DNA of 64,000 bases from Acanthochlamys bracteata (Eukaryota > Streptophyta > Magnoliopsida > Pandanales > Velloziaceae): assembly GCA_019914995.1 (NCBI GenBank), contig CM034142.1:7129513-7193512 (forward strand), given 5' to 3'. This document shows positions 37,100 through 47,764 of the stretch, piece by piece. Positions within the stretch are counted from its first letter, which is position 1, and each line of letters starts with the position of its first letter. Position numbers and translations under genes: made by a program. The notes under the pieces were generated by a model. The model did no database searches. It was not told where the DNA came from and saw nothing but the letters and a program-made list of their open reading frames with translations.

Positions 37100-37615
37100 A
37101 TGCAACACCAAAAAAATTTCGTAGTTCATCGATCAATGGATCAACAAGTACAACAACAAGAAGACAGCAGTGCTCCAATGAGCAGCACTGCTGCTGATGA
37201 AAATCTGCAGATTGCGCAGTTACAAGCACTTGAAATCGGCATCTCCGATGACGATGAGTACGCCGAAGAGCTGCAGATTCAGAAAATATTATTCTCATAT
37301 ACCAACATTAACGATCCCAATATTCGACGAGAACCTTTGAATGATCATCATCATCATCGAGTAAGCAGTACTGCCTGCGACGTCTGCGAAGAGAATCAAG
37401 CAGATGATGAGCATCTTCTGTGCAACAAGACTGCTGCCGGTAGATGTTTTCATAAGTTTTGTTTGGAATGTTGGAAGTGTTTTATATGGCCGGAGGTGCA
37501 GAAGAAGAATTTCATCATGCAGTGTCCGGTGAAAGACTGCGTCGAGCTGCTCTGTGATGAAATTTATCAGAAGTTCATGAAAATTCCCGTTGTCCTTGAA
37601 TCATCTAATCCTTGA
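37100..37615 (+). CDS. Truncated RBR-type (RING-IBR-RING) ubiquitin ligase-like protein
   Basis: An intronless frame of 171 residues from the ATG at 37100; upstream in-frame sequence has no ATG. The acidic helix DDDEYAEELQIQKILF resembles the region before RING1 in plant RBR E3 ligases. RING1-like residues follow: CDVCEENQADDE, then CFHKFCLECW and MQCPVKDCVELL. The frame stops 21 residues after that cluster, so IBR and catalytic RING2 are absent. It is therefore unlikely to have RBR ligase activity by itself. A degenerate RBR copy lies 270 bp downstream, so this is probably a 3'-truncated duplicate. It could still be a small expressed RING protein. HHHH and poly-Gln stretches are present in the N-terminal part. 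Confidence 0.6.
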   Translation: MQHQKNFVVHRSMDQQVQQQEDSSAPMSSTAADENLQIAQLQALEIGISDDDEYAEELQIQKILFSYTNINDPNIRREPLNDHHHHRVSSTACDVCEENQADDEHLLCNKTAAGRCFHKFCLECWKCFIWPEVQKKNFIMQCPVKDCVELLCDEIYQKFMKIPVVLESSNP

Positions 37616-37886
37616 TTTAATTTGATGGTTTGATCTGTTGTAAAGAAACCTTTTTAATTTTTTTTTTTTGAAATTGTAATCTTTTTCTTTCCCTTGTAAT
37701 ATTTTTTTTTGAGAAAATTTTCACTTGTAATATAATATATGCATAACATGAATGTAAATATTCCGGTGAAGTGTTATTCTTCGATCCTCATTCTGCGAGC
37801 ATTTGAAGGCAGTAGGCAGCTGGCGGTATCTTCACTTCGGTCGCGCAAAATCTTCGCCGCGTCAAAACTAATGATCATCTAGCAAA

Positions 37887-40800
37887 CGTATCGTTGTTGT
37901 CGTCGAGGGCCTCTGCGAAATCTGCGCAGAAAGAAAACAGATCGGAGACCTTTTCGACGTCGCCAATTGCAAGCACTGCTACTGCAACGCCTGCATCAAA
38001 CAATATGCAGAGGTAACGATACCGCTATCGAATGCCCAGACCCTGAATGCGGTACCGGAGTTTTAGACCCTGAGTTATGCCGCAACGTTATCCGACAGGA
38101 AATCTTCGATCTCTGGGGAAAGTTGCTATGCAGAAGACTTGGAGGAAACGGAATGCCTGCATTGTCACCGTCTTTTCTGCACTAAATGTAAATTGCCATG
38201 ACATTCAGGGATGAAGTGCAAGAAGTTCCAGTCGAAGATGAGTAAGAAGTACTTGGAGATAGGGGCCCTATTATGCAATTCCTTCTTCTTTTATTTTTCT
38301 TCCCACCCTATCTTCCTCCTTCTTCACCCGACAGCCACTCTCTTCGTCTCCTTCCCGGCGTCCGATCAGCCCCGTCCGACGGCCATTTCTTTTCTTTTTC
38401 ACTCCGGCGTGCATCTCCTCACCCTCTTCTCCGTTTTCCTACCTCAATTTCGCCGGATCTAGCTTAATCATCGCCGAGCCGAAAACCCCAACATTCGCCG
38501 GAGTTGTTCGCCGGCAATTGGACTGCACCGAGTTGCTAAAAACTATCTCCTCACCTCACTGAAGGTTTTCCCTCCATCAATCGAGCTTAATTTCAGCCCG
38601 AGATGAAGAAGAGCGGTTTCGTCGGACCGCCCATGAAATTCAATGATTTCGGCCGCCGACGTTCCTTTTTGACTTCGTCGTCTTCTCTGAACTCTACTAG
38701 CGACGATGGTTCTTCTCGAGGCTTGATTTTTGTGCCTAGCCAAAGTTCGCCGGAACCCTAAAATTTGCCGGAATCCGGCGAGCTTTCGAGACACATAATC
38801 TAGGTAAATTATGATGCTCTTTTATCTCTTGAGCATGCTATTGAACCACTGATTAATCCTTTTTCCATAGGTGTTCTTAGATTGAAAATCGGCGAGGTCG
38901 TTAGCGTGCTACGATGTCGATTTGGAATTAGGATTGATTGTTGATTCGGGTAAGCTTTTTAAATTCGCTAGCGCTAATACTAATCAAGAATTATTGCGTT
39001 GATGATTGTGGACTTAAATATGTAATTATTAGATTTTTGGGTTAATGGTGCTTTACACCGAATTAGGCTATGTTTGAATATCGATGTGAATGTGGTTGGT
39101 TTTGATTACCAATTAAGTATGGTGGTATTTGTCTACTTTAGGATTGGACATAACTTTGGAACCTTTTAGTGTAGCTTGGTGATAACTTACGGAGTTAGGC
39201 GAATTGCGTGGACATCAGGTGAGGGTTACTTGCGTCTTCTCTTCTTAGCTTATCGTTAGGTTTTTAACGCAAGTAACATCTGCTTTGGAAACTCCGGTAT
39301 GAATTGCCACCTTCAGTATATAATATGATTGATCGTTCATGCCTTAAAGTGCTTGTGCATGTATAACTATGTAAGGTCATGGTAACGATAGAAATTATAA
39401 GGGCATGCTAGAAACAAAGTAGGTTGGATGATTGATGAGAATATCATGTTTGCATGTAAAAATCTAAAATTTGTGATATGCAAGTATATGTGATATATAG
39501 GATGTCGTCTATATTGGATGGCCTGTAAACTGGACAATGATTTTATACTATTAAAGTGGCTAGACATAGATACTTTAACTCTATATCAAGTTATGACATA
39601 TATTAAGCTACTAGAAGACTTGAATCTAACATATTAGTATGTTTAGAGTGATATATGTGCATAATAATCATATGACAAGTATATCAGTATGTCATTAGTA
39701 AATTACTTAGCATGCTTAATTAGTTTATACGTGATTTGAATGATTTTGCAGATAAGTAGTAGAATTAAATTGCATGCACCATTACGTATGCTATATGGGG
39801 TTCTGCATTGAATGCACTTTTCACTTGTAAAGCATGCTCATTAAAAATGATGATTATGGTAATCATGATGCATAGTAATTTTAGATATGTGAAGGTGACT
39901 TCACATATTGTTTGCATATGAATTCCAAGCATAGAGCATGTGATATTTACATACCTACACATGCATGGGCATTGATTGTGATTGAAATCCGGTAGAGGCT
40001 TTTAAGTCCAGTTCACCATGTGAATATGCATATGACCTATGACTAATGCCTGTAGGGGCTCAGATTTGATTGACCTATTATGCATAGACACTCGCGCTGC
40101 ACGAGACAAGCGAGTCAGGGGCTGAGATCAGGACCCCAGTGGGTGTGGGGCGGGCACCCACCTATGGCCATAGTATTGTTAGGCCCATGCGCGTGGGGGC
40201 GATACCACGGCCCATCCTGTTCGATCACCCGGGATGGTTATACCTGGCCGAGGCAGGAGTAGCCTGGTTGGTAGGTTGAGTTGGAGATTGGATCTCGCTC
40301 TTTGTTTTATGATTATTATCCTGATTCCCTGATTAGTGTCACGTCATGTAGATAGATGCATCTGCTTGCACGATGACATATGTAGATGTTATAGACATGC
40401 ATTGACCTTCTATTCCATTTCGATTGTTGACAAATAATAGATCATAGATATAAATACTTACGCATGCATAATCATACATATAGATAATATCCAAATGTGT
40501 GCTTGTATATTATCACGTGTATGAATATATAGATATCAGAATTGAGAACCCCTATAAGATAACTATTTGTTACGAGGAAAAAGTATGTGTTGCATGTCAT
40601 GCTTCCGTATCTATCCTTATTAGAACTAGGCCGGTATGGGACGGTCTAGAACTAGATAAGGAATGATCTGATCTATCGTTGCATTTATCTCATATAGAGA
40701 TATAGAGAAATAACGATAGGGTAATGCATTAGAAACTTTAAATGATGCATCCCTGATTTATTACCTCACTGAGACTGGGCTCAGCCTTTTCTTTTTTTGG

Positions 40801-41397
40801 CCTCCCCCAGTTGTTTGGGTGAGTTCGAAAGTTAGCGGATCTTATCATGGACCTGAGAGATATAATAATGGTATGTTTAAAATATTTTTATTTATTATTT
40901 TAGTTGGCTCAGTAACACTTCGAGGAACCTTATTTTCGTTCTTATTATTGTTTGTAACTTATCGGCTTGATAGTGATTGTTTATTTATTTATTTTTCTCA
41001 TTTGTTGAGATGTATTACGCAGTAATGGTTTGTATAAGTTGTTAAGTCTTTTTGTGTTTTATTTATTCGTGTCGTTGAACGGATTTGTGATAGTATTGTT
41101 GTGGTTTTATTGTTAGGTTCCTCTCCTTGGATTTTTAAGGAAGGTTTTGTCAAAATTTTCTATAAAATTTAGATTGTGATGTTTTGAGTTGATTTTTGTA
41201 TTAGGCTTATTAGGCTGGACCAAGCTTGAGTTCTACTTAGGTTTGGGTTAGTCTAGTGCCGGTTATGGCCCAAGTTGGGTCGTGACAGAAAAGCTGCTCA
41301 TCGACGTCGCCAAAAAGTCTTAACTGGAAGAGATGTCCGTCGTGCAAGTTCTTCGTCAAAAAGATCGCCTGATGCATGTTTGTCCGGTGTAGGTACT
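37887..41397 (+). pseudogene. RBR ubiquitin ligase pseudogene, split by LTR-like DNA
   Basis: Three pieces of an RBR protein occur in order. RING1 at 37887-38012 (CEICAERKQIGDLFDVANC, KHCYCNACIKQYAE) is followed after a frame change by ECPDPECGTGVLDPELCRNV (38031 on). An IBR piece in another frame (ECLHCHRLFCTKCKLP) then has a stop where Trp is expected (TGA in the PWHSG motif, 38200). Roughly 30 residues between these pieces are missing. The coding trace stops near 38260 and resumes at about 41288 with RING2 (NWKRCPSCKFFVKK), again with a frame change and a TGA where Gly precedes Cys. About 3 kb of unrelated DNA separates the halves. With several frameshifts, two stops and an internal deletion it cannot encode an RBR ligase. 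Boundaries of decay are approximate. Confidence 0.82.
38262..41287 (+). mobile_element. LTR-retrotransposon-like insertion (probable solo or 5'-truncated LTR, about 3 kb)
   Basis: The 3,026 bp lie between two parts of the RBR pseudogene. The right end, gggtcgtgaca, matches the 3' LTR end I know from plant Ty3/gypsy elements of the Tekay/Del type, where it precedes the primer-binding site. Here the host sequence follows instead, which fits a solo LTR. Inside are a pyrimidine-rich leader (38270-38470), a GC-rich island (40085-40260) and cctcactgagactgggctca (40765), a motif common in those LTRs. No gag, pol or long frame exists. I could not find a clear 5' TG end or a 5-bp target duplication, so the left border is uncertain. 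A large intron is a weaker alternative. Confidence 0.5.
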
Positions 41398-42262
41398 TCA
41401 AACCTTGCTAAAAGAAGAGTTTGAATCTTCAAAGACCTTTTGTTGAAATTTTTGTTTTTGAATCAATTTAGAGTTTCTGTTAATTAGAATTGTCAAAGAG
41501 ATTGAAAAGAACACATCCAAGTATTCTTCTTCTTCAACTTGAACTCTCTAAAGTAATGTTAGTTCAGAAGATGTTCTTCTTAACGTAATACAATTGAAAT
41601 GGATTTTGATATGAATTGGCTTGGGAAACTAAGTTTAGGCAAGAGCATGTAAGACCTTATTCAGAACCCATTTTAAGAACTCACTACTTTTGACGGAATT
41701 GCGTAGTAGTAAACGAGACGATCAATGAACAGTTCAACCTAACGCGCTTGCCCGATGCAATGAACCTTCTTATCACCTTAAAAGAAAAACAGTGAAAAAG
41801 AAAATTGGGCGCACCACACTTTACTCCCAAGTTGCGCACTACCAACCAAAGAACAGTTTCAGTCTTGAATTTTTGTTCATTAATTCCACATCTACATCCG
41901 GAAATTCAACAGCATACAAGCAAGAAATCGCAAGCAAAAACACAGCCATTCCAAATGCTATTCGGCAACGGAACAGATGCAGCAAAAACAAATACAGTAT
42001 TGTCACACAAGTAGTACAAAAAAATGCGAAAAGCAGCAAGCTAGTAGAGAAGAACTTAACTCACTGAGATGATACCAGGCCAACGTTACACAACTGATAG
42101 ATAGATAGATAGATTCCTGAAAGAAGAACCAAAGAATCTCCTTTTCATCAAAGAAAGAACAGTTGAAAGAAAATCTGGAAAGCATCAGGTTGGTCGGATA
42201 TGTAAAGGCTTACAATATGCATCTTCATTTACAGAACTATCAGGTCGGAGAATCGTAAGTTC
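41398..42262. other. Spacer and 3' UTR of the ERF gene
   Basis: No supportable gene. The last 300 bp or so is the 3' UTR of the minus-strand ERF; it holds a short gata repeat (42096-42115). Two overlapping plus-strand frames at 41792-42067 are uncharacterised and probably chance. Confidence 0.45.
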
Positions 42263-44240
42263 TCAAAAGGCACCTGCCAAATGTAAGTCGTCAAAGCTCC
42301 AGAGGTCGATGGTGCTCATGCCATCCTGTGCCGCTTCAATATTGAACAAATTATCGATTGATCCTTCTGAGTTCTCCATCAGATCTGGGAACTGCAACAA
42401 TTTCATGTATTGTTCGTAACCAGACATGTCCTCCGGCAATCCTGCAGCAGCGTTTTCTTCAGCAAACAAAGCTTCGCCAGCATTATTTTTCTGCTTCTTC
42501 TGATGAGTACGATCATTTGTAAGTCTACATTCATACATCTCCATTGGAAAGGGAGCAGGAAGAGAAGTGATCTCTGGTGCCTTAGTCTCATACTCCCAGC
42601 AGAAATCCTTGCAATCGAACGAGCTACTACTCTGATCAGAGTTGAAACTCATTCCAGTGCCCTGGAAGGGTTCGGCAGGCTTCATAGTAGGCACCTTCTC
42701 TTCAATGAAACCAAGACTGAAGTTATCACTAGAATCATTTACGCAACTGTATGATTGTTGATAGCCACATGTCTGCTTAACGCTGGCATTTTCTGATGTA
42801 TTCCCTTTGGGAGCTTTTGTAACTGTTACTGATTCCTCAGGGAAATTCACCTTGGCCTTCTTGCCGCGAATCCTATAAGCTTCAGCATCGTAAGCTCTTG
42901 CAGCCTCCTCAGCAGTGTTGAACGTTCCCAGCCATACACGAAAACCTTTGCGAGGATCTCGGATCTCAGCAGCCCATTTGCCCCATGGACGCTGACGGAT
43001 TCCTCTGTACTGATTCTTTCTCTTCCTCTTGGCCGACTTATCAGCAGGTCCATCAAACTCCACAGGCTTCAGTGAGGCCGATCGACCTGTGATCCGAAGG
43101 AAAATCGTCAGCATGAAATTTTAGAAGATTCACATTATAAATAGGTTAAGAGATCTTCACTGATCTTGTAAATCATTCTTAGGAACGAAAATTTCTCCCA
43201 ACGGCTAACATGATCATCAAAAGTTGATTCCATAATAGAGAATCATAAGAAAATTAAAGAACTGAATGATGAATGTTGTGCGAGATATTATTCTTTTCTC
43301 AATTTGTGAAAGAGATTCATCATAGATCTACTACTAAGATATTCTCAATGATATTCTGCGCAAAAACTTCCCCCAAAAAAAGGCAAAGAACATTCATTTT
43401 CTTTTACCAGAATATATATAAATCTCAAATTCTCAGATCAAGTAGCGATCTAGCTAGCGTTCATGCAAAGTTTCTAACTACCAACACAACATGCACAGAG
43501 AAACAAAATCAGAAAGAAGTAAAAGCCAACCTATTTTTTCAAGTAAAAGTAACCAAACTTCAGATATAATCCCAAGAATATTTTTCTGAGCAAACAAAAG
43601 TTTTCTTAAAATCCTAAGAAAGCTAAAGAAACTCACCCTGCTGTCACAAGTTTCCTTGAGATTTTAGCAAAAAATACGTTATTTTAAAATATTTAAACAA
43701 AGTTTTAAAAATTTTCTTTAAAAAGATCGACTTTTGTGAAAAAAAAACCGCTACAAAAAAAGTAACAAAATCCAATATTTACTCAAAACTCCAATAAAAT
43801 TACAACTTCAAGAGAAACATAGACAAAAACGCCAAACCAAAATTTAGAAAGAAAAACACCATCTAAGCAAGTCACATCACCAAAAAAAAAAGAGCCGAAC
43901 TTTTCCCAGCTTTTTGGTTATTACCTCCAATTAATGTAGCAGAAATCTTCGTATTCAGAGCAGTAGCAGAAGAGAACAGCTCCACCTCCTTATCTTCACC
44001 GTCATCGACATCAGACTCAAAGTCAGACTCATCATCTTCGGACTCTTTAAAATCTCTGAAATCAGCTTCAAAATCATCAAATAACAAGCTAGTCTTCTCA
44101 TTCTTGTTCTTCTTATTGCTTTTCTTCTTGTTGTTCTTGTTCATTTTGTCATCATCAAGTTCAACCCATAGGTAGTCGGCCGTAACAAGGTGAGACTTCG
44201 CCGGAGGTTCGAAGTCGGAGATTATCGCCCCTCCACACAT
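42263..44240 (-). CDS. Group VII ERF transcription factor (RAP2.12/RAP2.2 type, oxygen-sensing N-degron)
   Basis: Two exons, 44240-43925 and 43086-42263, are joined over an 838-bp intron in phase 1 and give 379 residues. The N-terminus [10 protein letters not shown] is the group VII signature. After Met removal Cys2 is oxidised by plant cysteine oxidases, arginylated and sent to PRT6-mediated degradation, so the factor is stable only at low oxygen or nitric oxide. Residues about 50-95 are strongly basic then acidic. The AP2/ERF DNA-binding domain ([40 protein letters not shown]) lies at about 125-182, preceded by [10 protein letters not shown], a likely nuclear signal. The C-terminal IDLWSFDDL is the activation motif expected in this group. 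Targets are fermentation and hypoxia genes; sucrose synthase genes elsewhere are among hypoxia-induced genes, but a link to the one in this window is only inference. Confidence 0.96.
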
Positions 44241-44364
44241 CTTTCCTCCAGATCAGTGCAGAAACTAGCAAAAATAATGAACTTTTTGTGAAGGATGAAA
44301 GAGATTGTAGATAAAATTGAATCTTTTGTTTTTTAAAGAAGAGGAAGAGAAGACTGCAAGGGGA

Positions 44365-44374
44365 TTATATAATG
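44365..44374 (-). promoter_or_regulatory. TATA box of the ERF gene
   Basis: On the minus strand ttatataatc lies about 125 bp upstream of the ERF start codon, followed by a purine/pyrimidine-rich leader. Position and sequence fit a plant TATA box. Confidence 0.5.
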
Positions 44375-44375
44375 A

Positions 44376-45370
44376 TGAAAAAAAGTTATTTTAATAAATT
44401 TAAGTTTTCTTTGAAACTAATGTTAGCAAATATAGGCCCATGTTATCCTATAAAATAATTAATAAGTTAATTTTATGGTTAATTCAATACCTCTTAATCA
44501 TTCAGTTTCTATTTTACTAATTTTGATTACATAAGATTTTAGAAGAAAGAAAAAGAAAATTTTCTGGTTATTTTATAGGAGAGGTAGGTTTACACGTGAT
44601 AAAATGCAAGTTTTATCAGAAGTCACTGGACCAAAGGGTACGTAGTGATTGAATGACTAATTACCCATTGGTCAAATTAATTTACTCTTTTTAAATTTAA
44701 TCTAATTATTTATTTAAAAATAATGATTTCTAGTAATATAGAATATGGTTATTATATATAAATTTCAATTTGAGCACAAGCTGCATTATTTCATTTAAAA
44801 CCTTTTTTGATGGCGGAAGAGTTAATCAAACCGTTCAGGAGATGTTAGGTATGAAAAAGCTATTGCTTCTGGCAAGTGCCTGGAACTGACCAAGAAAGAA
44901 CGGGTTCTCAGTTGTTGATGAAAAGCAAGTGTTGCTGGGCAAGGCCTTGCTGCAGAAGGGATTAAAATAAATTTGTCATTGTGCGAAGTTGTGTTTATGG
45001 AACTGGTTCATGATGAAACATGAACGCTTATGCTTGTATTCTTGTTGAAGGGAAAAGTGATTCTGGAATCTGGCTGGACTTCTGCTTAATAAGCTGGCAA
45101 CTTTTTCTTTCCATTCAGTCGTACATACATTAAGCTGCCTGAAAGTGTTCAGCACCAAACATGTTCCTCACATCATGCAAAGCAGCAGTGCGAGCAAAGA
45201 CGAAAACAACGCCAAGGATAAGACTACCAGAATTGAATTGCAAAGTGTTGAATGTCAGAAGAAAAGAGCAGAACCAGTTCGTTCATTCATTGACATTGCA
45301 AAAACCTGCTATATACAATCCAAAAACTACTTCAAAGACTTGTTCAGCTTAACTTAATAGCTTATTACTT
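44376..45370. other. Spacer between the ERF promoter and the subtilase 3' end
   Basis: AT-rich promoter-side DNA to about 44760, then mixed sequence that probably includes the subtilase 3' UTR (45371 downwards). Short frames near 45150-45360 on the plus strand have no recognisable content. Confidence 0.45.
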
Positions 45371-47764
45371 CTAACTTAATGGAGCTTGCACGCTAATCAC
45401 TATAGGACTCCTAACTTTATGGGTTCCATCAGTCCAAACAAGCTCACCGGCACTTACCTTCTCTCTTCCCGGTGACAACTTCTCCGGCGGCGTCTTCGAC
45501 AACTCCATTTCTTCAACTCTCACAACGAAGCTCAACTTCTGTCCAACTCTTCTAAACACAAGCCTTTCCGGCTTCACCGTAACGGCGAAACCCTCCGGCG
45601 GCTTGACTATCGAGTTGTACACTGCCGATGCAGCCGGCCCCACGTTCGTCGCCGTTCTTATGAAATGGGTCGACATTTTTGTCTTCTTTAATGTGAAAAC
45701 CGCAGACATCGATGGGTAGTTCAAGTTTCCGGTGTGACCAGCACGTTTCGCCCCTCTGCAGTCGGCGCTCCGGCGAGTCACCGACTTGATATTTGGAATC
45801 GTATAGTTTAGATTGCACAAGAAGTCTACGTAGTCGCCGAGTGTAATGTCGTAGATGAGCCCGGGGTTCAGAGCACGTTGAGGGTCTACGTGGCCGGAAC
45901 CGATAGCGAATACGTCAGACGAGTTGCCGGTAGCTTCATCGGTGATCATGCCGCCTCTGTTATCGATATCATAAGCTGTCGTCATCAAAGCGGACCGGAT
46001 TGCCGCCGCTGACCATTCCGGGTTCGCCGCTTTAAGCAGTGCAGCTACGCCGGACACGTGCGGGCACGCCATCGAAGTGCCGGAGAGAATGTTGAACTTA
46101 CTTCTGCGAGTGTCTCCGGCAATGCCAGCTGGACCAACAGTTTCTGGCCATGCGGATAAAATGTTTAGTCCCGGCGCGATTATATCGGGTTTCAATATCT
46201 CTGGCGACTGCGGGCTCGGTCCGCGTGCAGAGAACGAAGCAACAACAGGCGCCGGCTTGACTCCTAGCCGTGTTCCGGCAAACTCCAGCTTTGCGGTAGC
46301 ACCACGAGCAGCAGTATTAGAATGCGAAGATATGTATCGCCGGATAATGTCGCCGGCTTTCGCGCCAACGGAGATGGCAGGAAGAACGTGGCAGTCAGCG
46401 ACGGTTCCCTCGCCGTCAAACGCTACGTTGGCGAGAATCATTCCTATTCCTCCGGCTTGTTTTACGACTTGTCCTTTCGCAGTTCGCGAGTTCACTCCAC
46501 GGTCACAAACAACAATCTTTCCGGCGACCGTCGACGGAGTTAAAGAACCCTCGAGACAGAGCGAGGAAGAGTAGCTATCTCCGCCGGAGTAAACCAGTGA
46601 GTAAAACTTATCGGTTTCTATACCAGTACCGGCGTAGACACTAACTCCGGCGAGTGTTTTTCCATTGCCAAGAACAATGTTGGCCGGAAAAGTTCGATCC
46701 ATGCTTCCGGCGCCGACGGTGGTGACCCAAGGCGCGACGTTGGTAACAGTCAGCTCTCCTGGTCCGCCATTGCCGGCGGAAGCAGAGACGAAAATGCCCT
46801 TTTCTGCGGCAGCGTATGCTCCGATGGCAATCGCATCGAGATGGTACGGAACAACTACTCCGCCGACGGACAGCGATATAACGTCGACGCCGTCGGCGAT
46901 AGCCGCGTCGAACGCGGCCAAGATATCAGAGTCGAAGCAACCACCTATCCAGCAGACTTTGTACACTGCAAGCTTTGCTTTCGGAGCCATTCCGGCTGCA
47001 ACACCTCGAGCGTAGCCGAGAGCCTCGGCAGGGTAAACGTACCGGCCGACGGCAATCGATGCCGTATGCGTTCCGTGACCGTCGGTATCGATTGGAGATT
47101 TCATCTCTGCCGTTTCATTCATAGCTCCGGCGGAAGCTTCGTATCCGGCGGAGAAGAATCTAGCACCGACGAGTTTGCTGTTGCAGTGGTCCGACGAAAA
47201 CCCCGGTCCGGCAACACAAACTCCGCGCCAGGAGGAGGGAACGGGGTTCAAATCTTTACCGGAGAAGCTCGGATGCGTCGGCGTAATTCCAGTATCAATA
47301 ACTCCGACGACGAGCTCCGATCCGAAGTCGGACTCGGACAAGATATTGTTGTAACCGTTGCGTCCATTCGGTTTAACAGGATTCAGGCCGAGGAAAGTAG
47401 GCGAGTGAGTCGTCGAAGGCTGACGGATTAGTTCGGGAATGACGGAGATAACGGAAGGGTTGACGGAGAGGGAGACAGCGAGGGACGGCGCTAAACGGGC
47501 GGCGAAGCCGTGGAAGGAAGAGGAGTAGATGTGGAGAGGATGACAAGCGGCAGACGATGGTTGGTCTAAGGAGGAGGAAAGAAGGAGAGAGTGGTACCAA
47601 TGAGAGTGAGTAGGGAAGAGGGATGGTTTTGCGGAAGGATCGACAAAGACAATGAAGGTCTGGTGAGTAGCGTCGATGCCGGAGTCCGAGATGATCGACG
47701 GTAGGAGAAGAAGGAGGAGAAAGAACGGACGGTGGAGGTTGGCCTTCTTCTTCTCCTGCTGCAT
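45371..47764 (-). CDS. Subtilisin-like serine protease, SBT1.5-type
   Basis: A single intronless frame of 797 residues from the ATG at 47764; sequence further upstream is open but has no ATG. The hydrophobic FFLLLLLLPSIISDSG is a signal peptide for secretion to the cell wall. Next come the I9 prodomain (about 35-120, ending at the TTHSPTFLGL junction), then the S8 catalytic domain: Asp in VVGVIDTGITPTHPSF, His in DTDGHGTHTAS, oxyanion Asn in SASAGNGGPG and Ser in GTSMACPHVSGVAALLK. A PA insert lies between His and Ser, and a fibronectin-III-like C-terminal domain includes RTATNVGPA. Near-identity of motifs such as SLSVGGVVVPY and DCHVLPA with Arabidopsis SBT1.5 (At3g14240) supports the subgroup. 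Function in planta is not fixed. The gene is richer in GC than its surroundings. Confidence 0.95.
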   Translation of the reverse strand: MQQEKKKANLHRPFFLLLLLLPSIISDSGIDATHQTFIVFVDPSAKPSLFPTHSHWYHSLLLSSSLDQPSSAACHPLHIYSSSFHGFAARLAPSLAVSLSVNPSVISVIPELIRQPSTTHSPTFLGLNPVKPNGRNGYNNILSESDFGSELVVGVIDTGITPTHPSFSGKDLNPVPSSWRGVCVAGPGFSSDHCNSKLVGARFFSAGYEASAGAMNETAEMKSPIDTDGHGTHTASIAVGRYVYPAEALGYARGVAAGMAPKAKLAVYKVCWIGGCFDSDILAAFDAAIADGVDVISLSVGGVVVPYHLDAIAIGAYAAAEKGIFVSASAGNGGPGELTVTNVAPWVTTVGAGSMDRTFPANIVLGNGKTLAGVSVYAGTGIETDKFYSLVYSGGDSYSSSLCLEGSLTPSTVAGKIVVCDRGVNSRTAKGQVVKQAGGIGMILANVAFDGEGTVADCHVLPAISVGAKAGDIIRRYISSHSNTAARGATAKLEFAGTRLGVKPAPVVASFSARGPSPQSPEILKPDIIAPGLNILSAWPETVGPAGIAGDTRRSKFNILSGTSMACPHVSGVAALLKAANPEWSAAAIRSALMTTAYDIDNRGGMITDEATGNSSDVFAIGSGHVDPQRALNPGLIYDITLGDYVDFLCNLNYTIPNIKSVTRRSADCRGAKRAGHTGNLNYPSMSAVFTLKKTKMSTHFIRTATNVGPAASAVYNSIVKPPEGFAVTVKPERLVFRRVGQKLSFVVRVEEMELSKTPPEKLSPGREKVSAGELVWTDGTHKVRSPIVISVQAPLS

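Noticed and set aside
37073..37615. RBR-like frame starting at 37073
   Set aside because: The codon at 37073 is GTG; the first ATG is at 37100.
40080..40262. GC-rich frame inside the LTR-like insertion
   Set aside because: Isolated 60-codon frame in a GC island of a repeat; no gag or pol motif.
46077..47431. Long open frames (165 and 196 codons) antisense to the subtilase gene
   Set aside because: They mirror the GC-rich, intronless subtilase coding strand, start without good context and show no protein family. They are expected shadows of codon bias.
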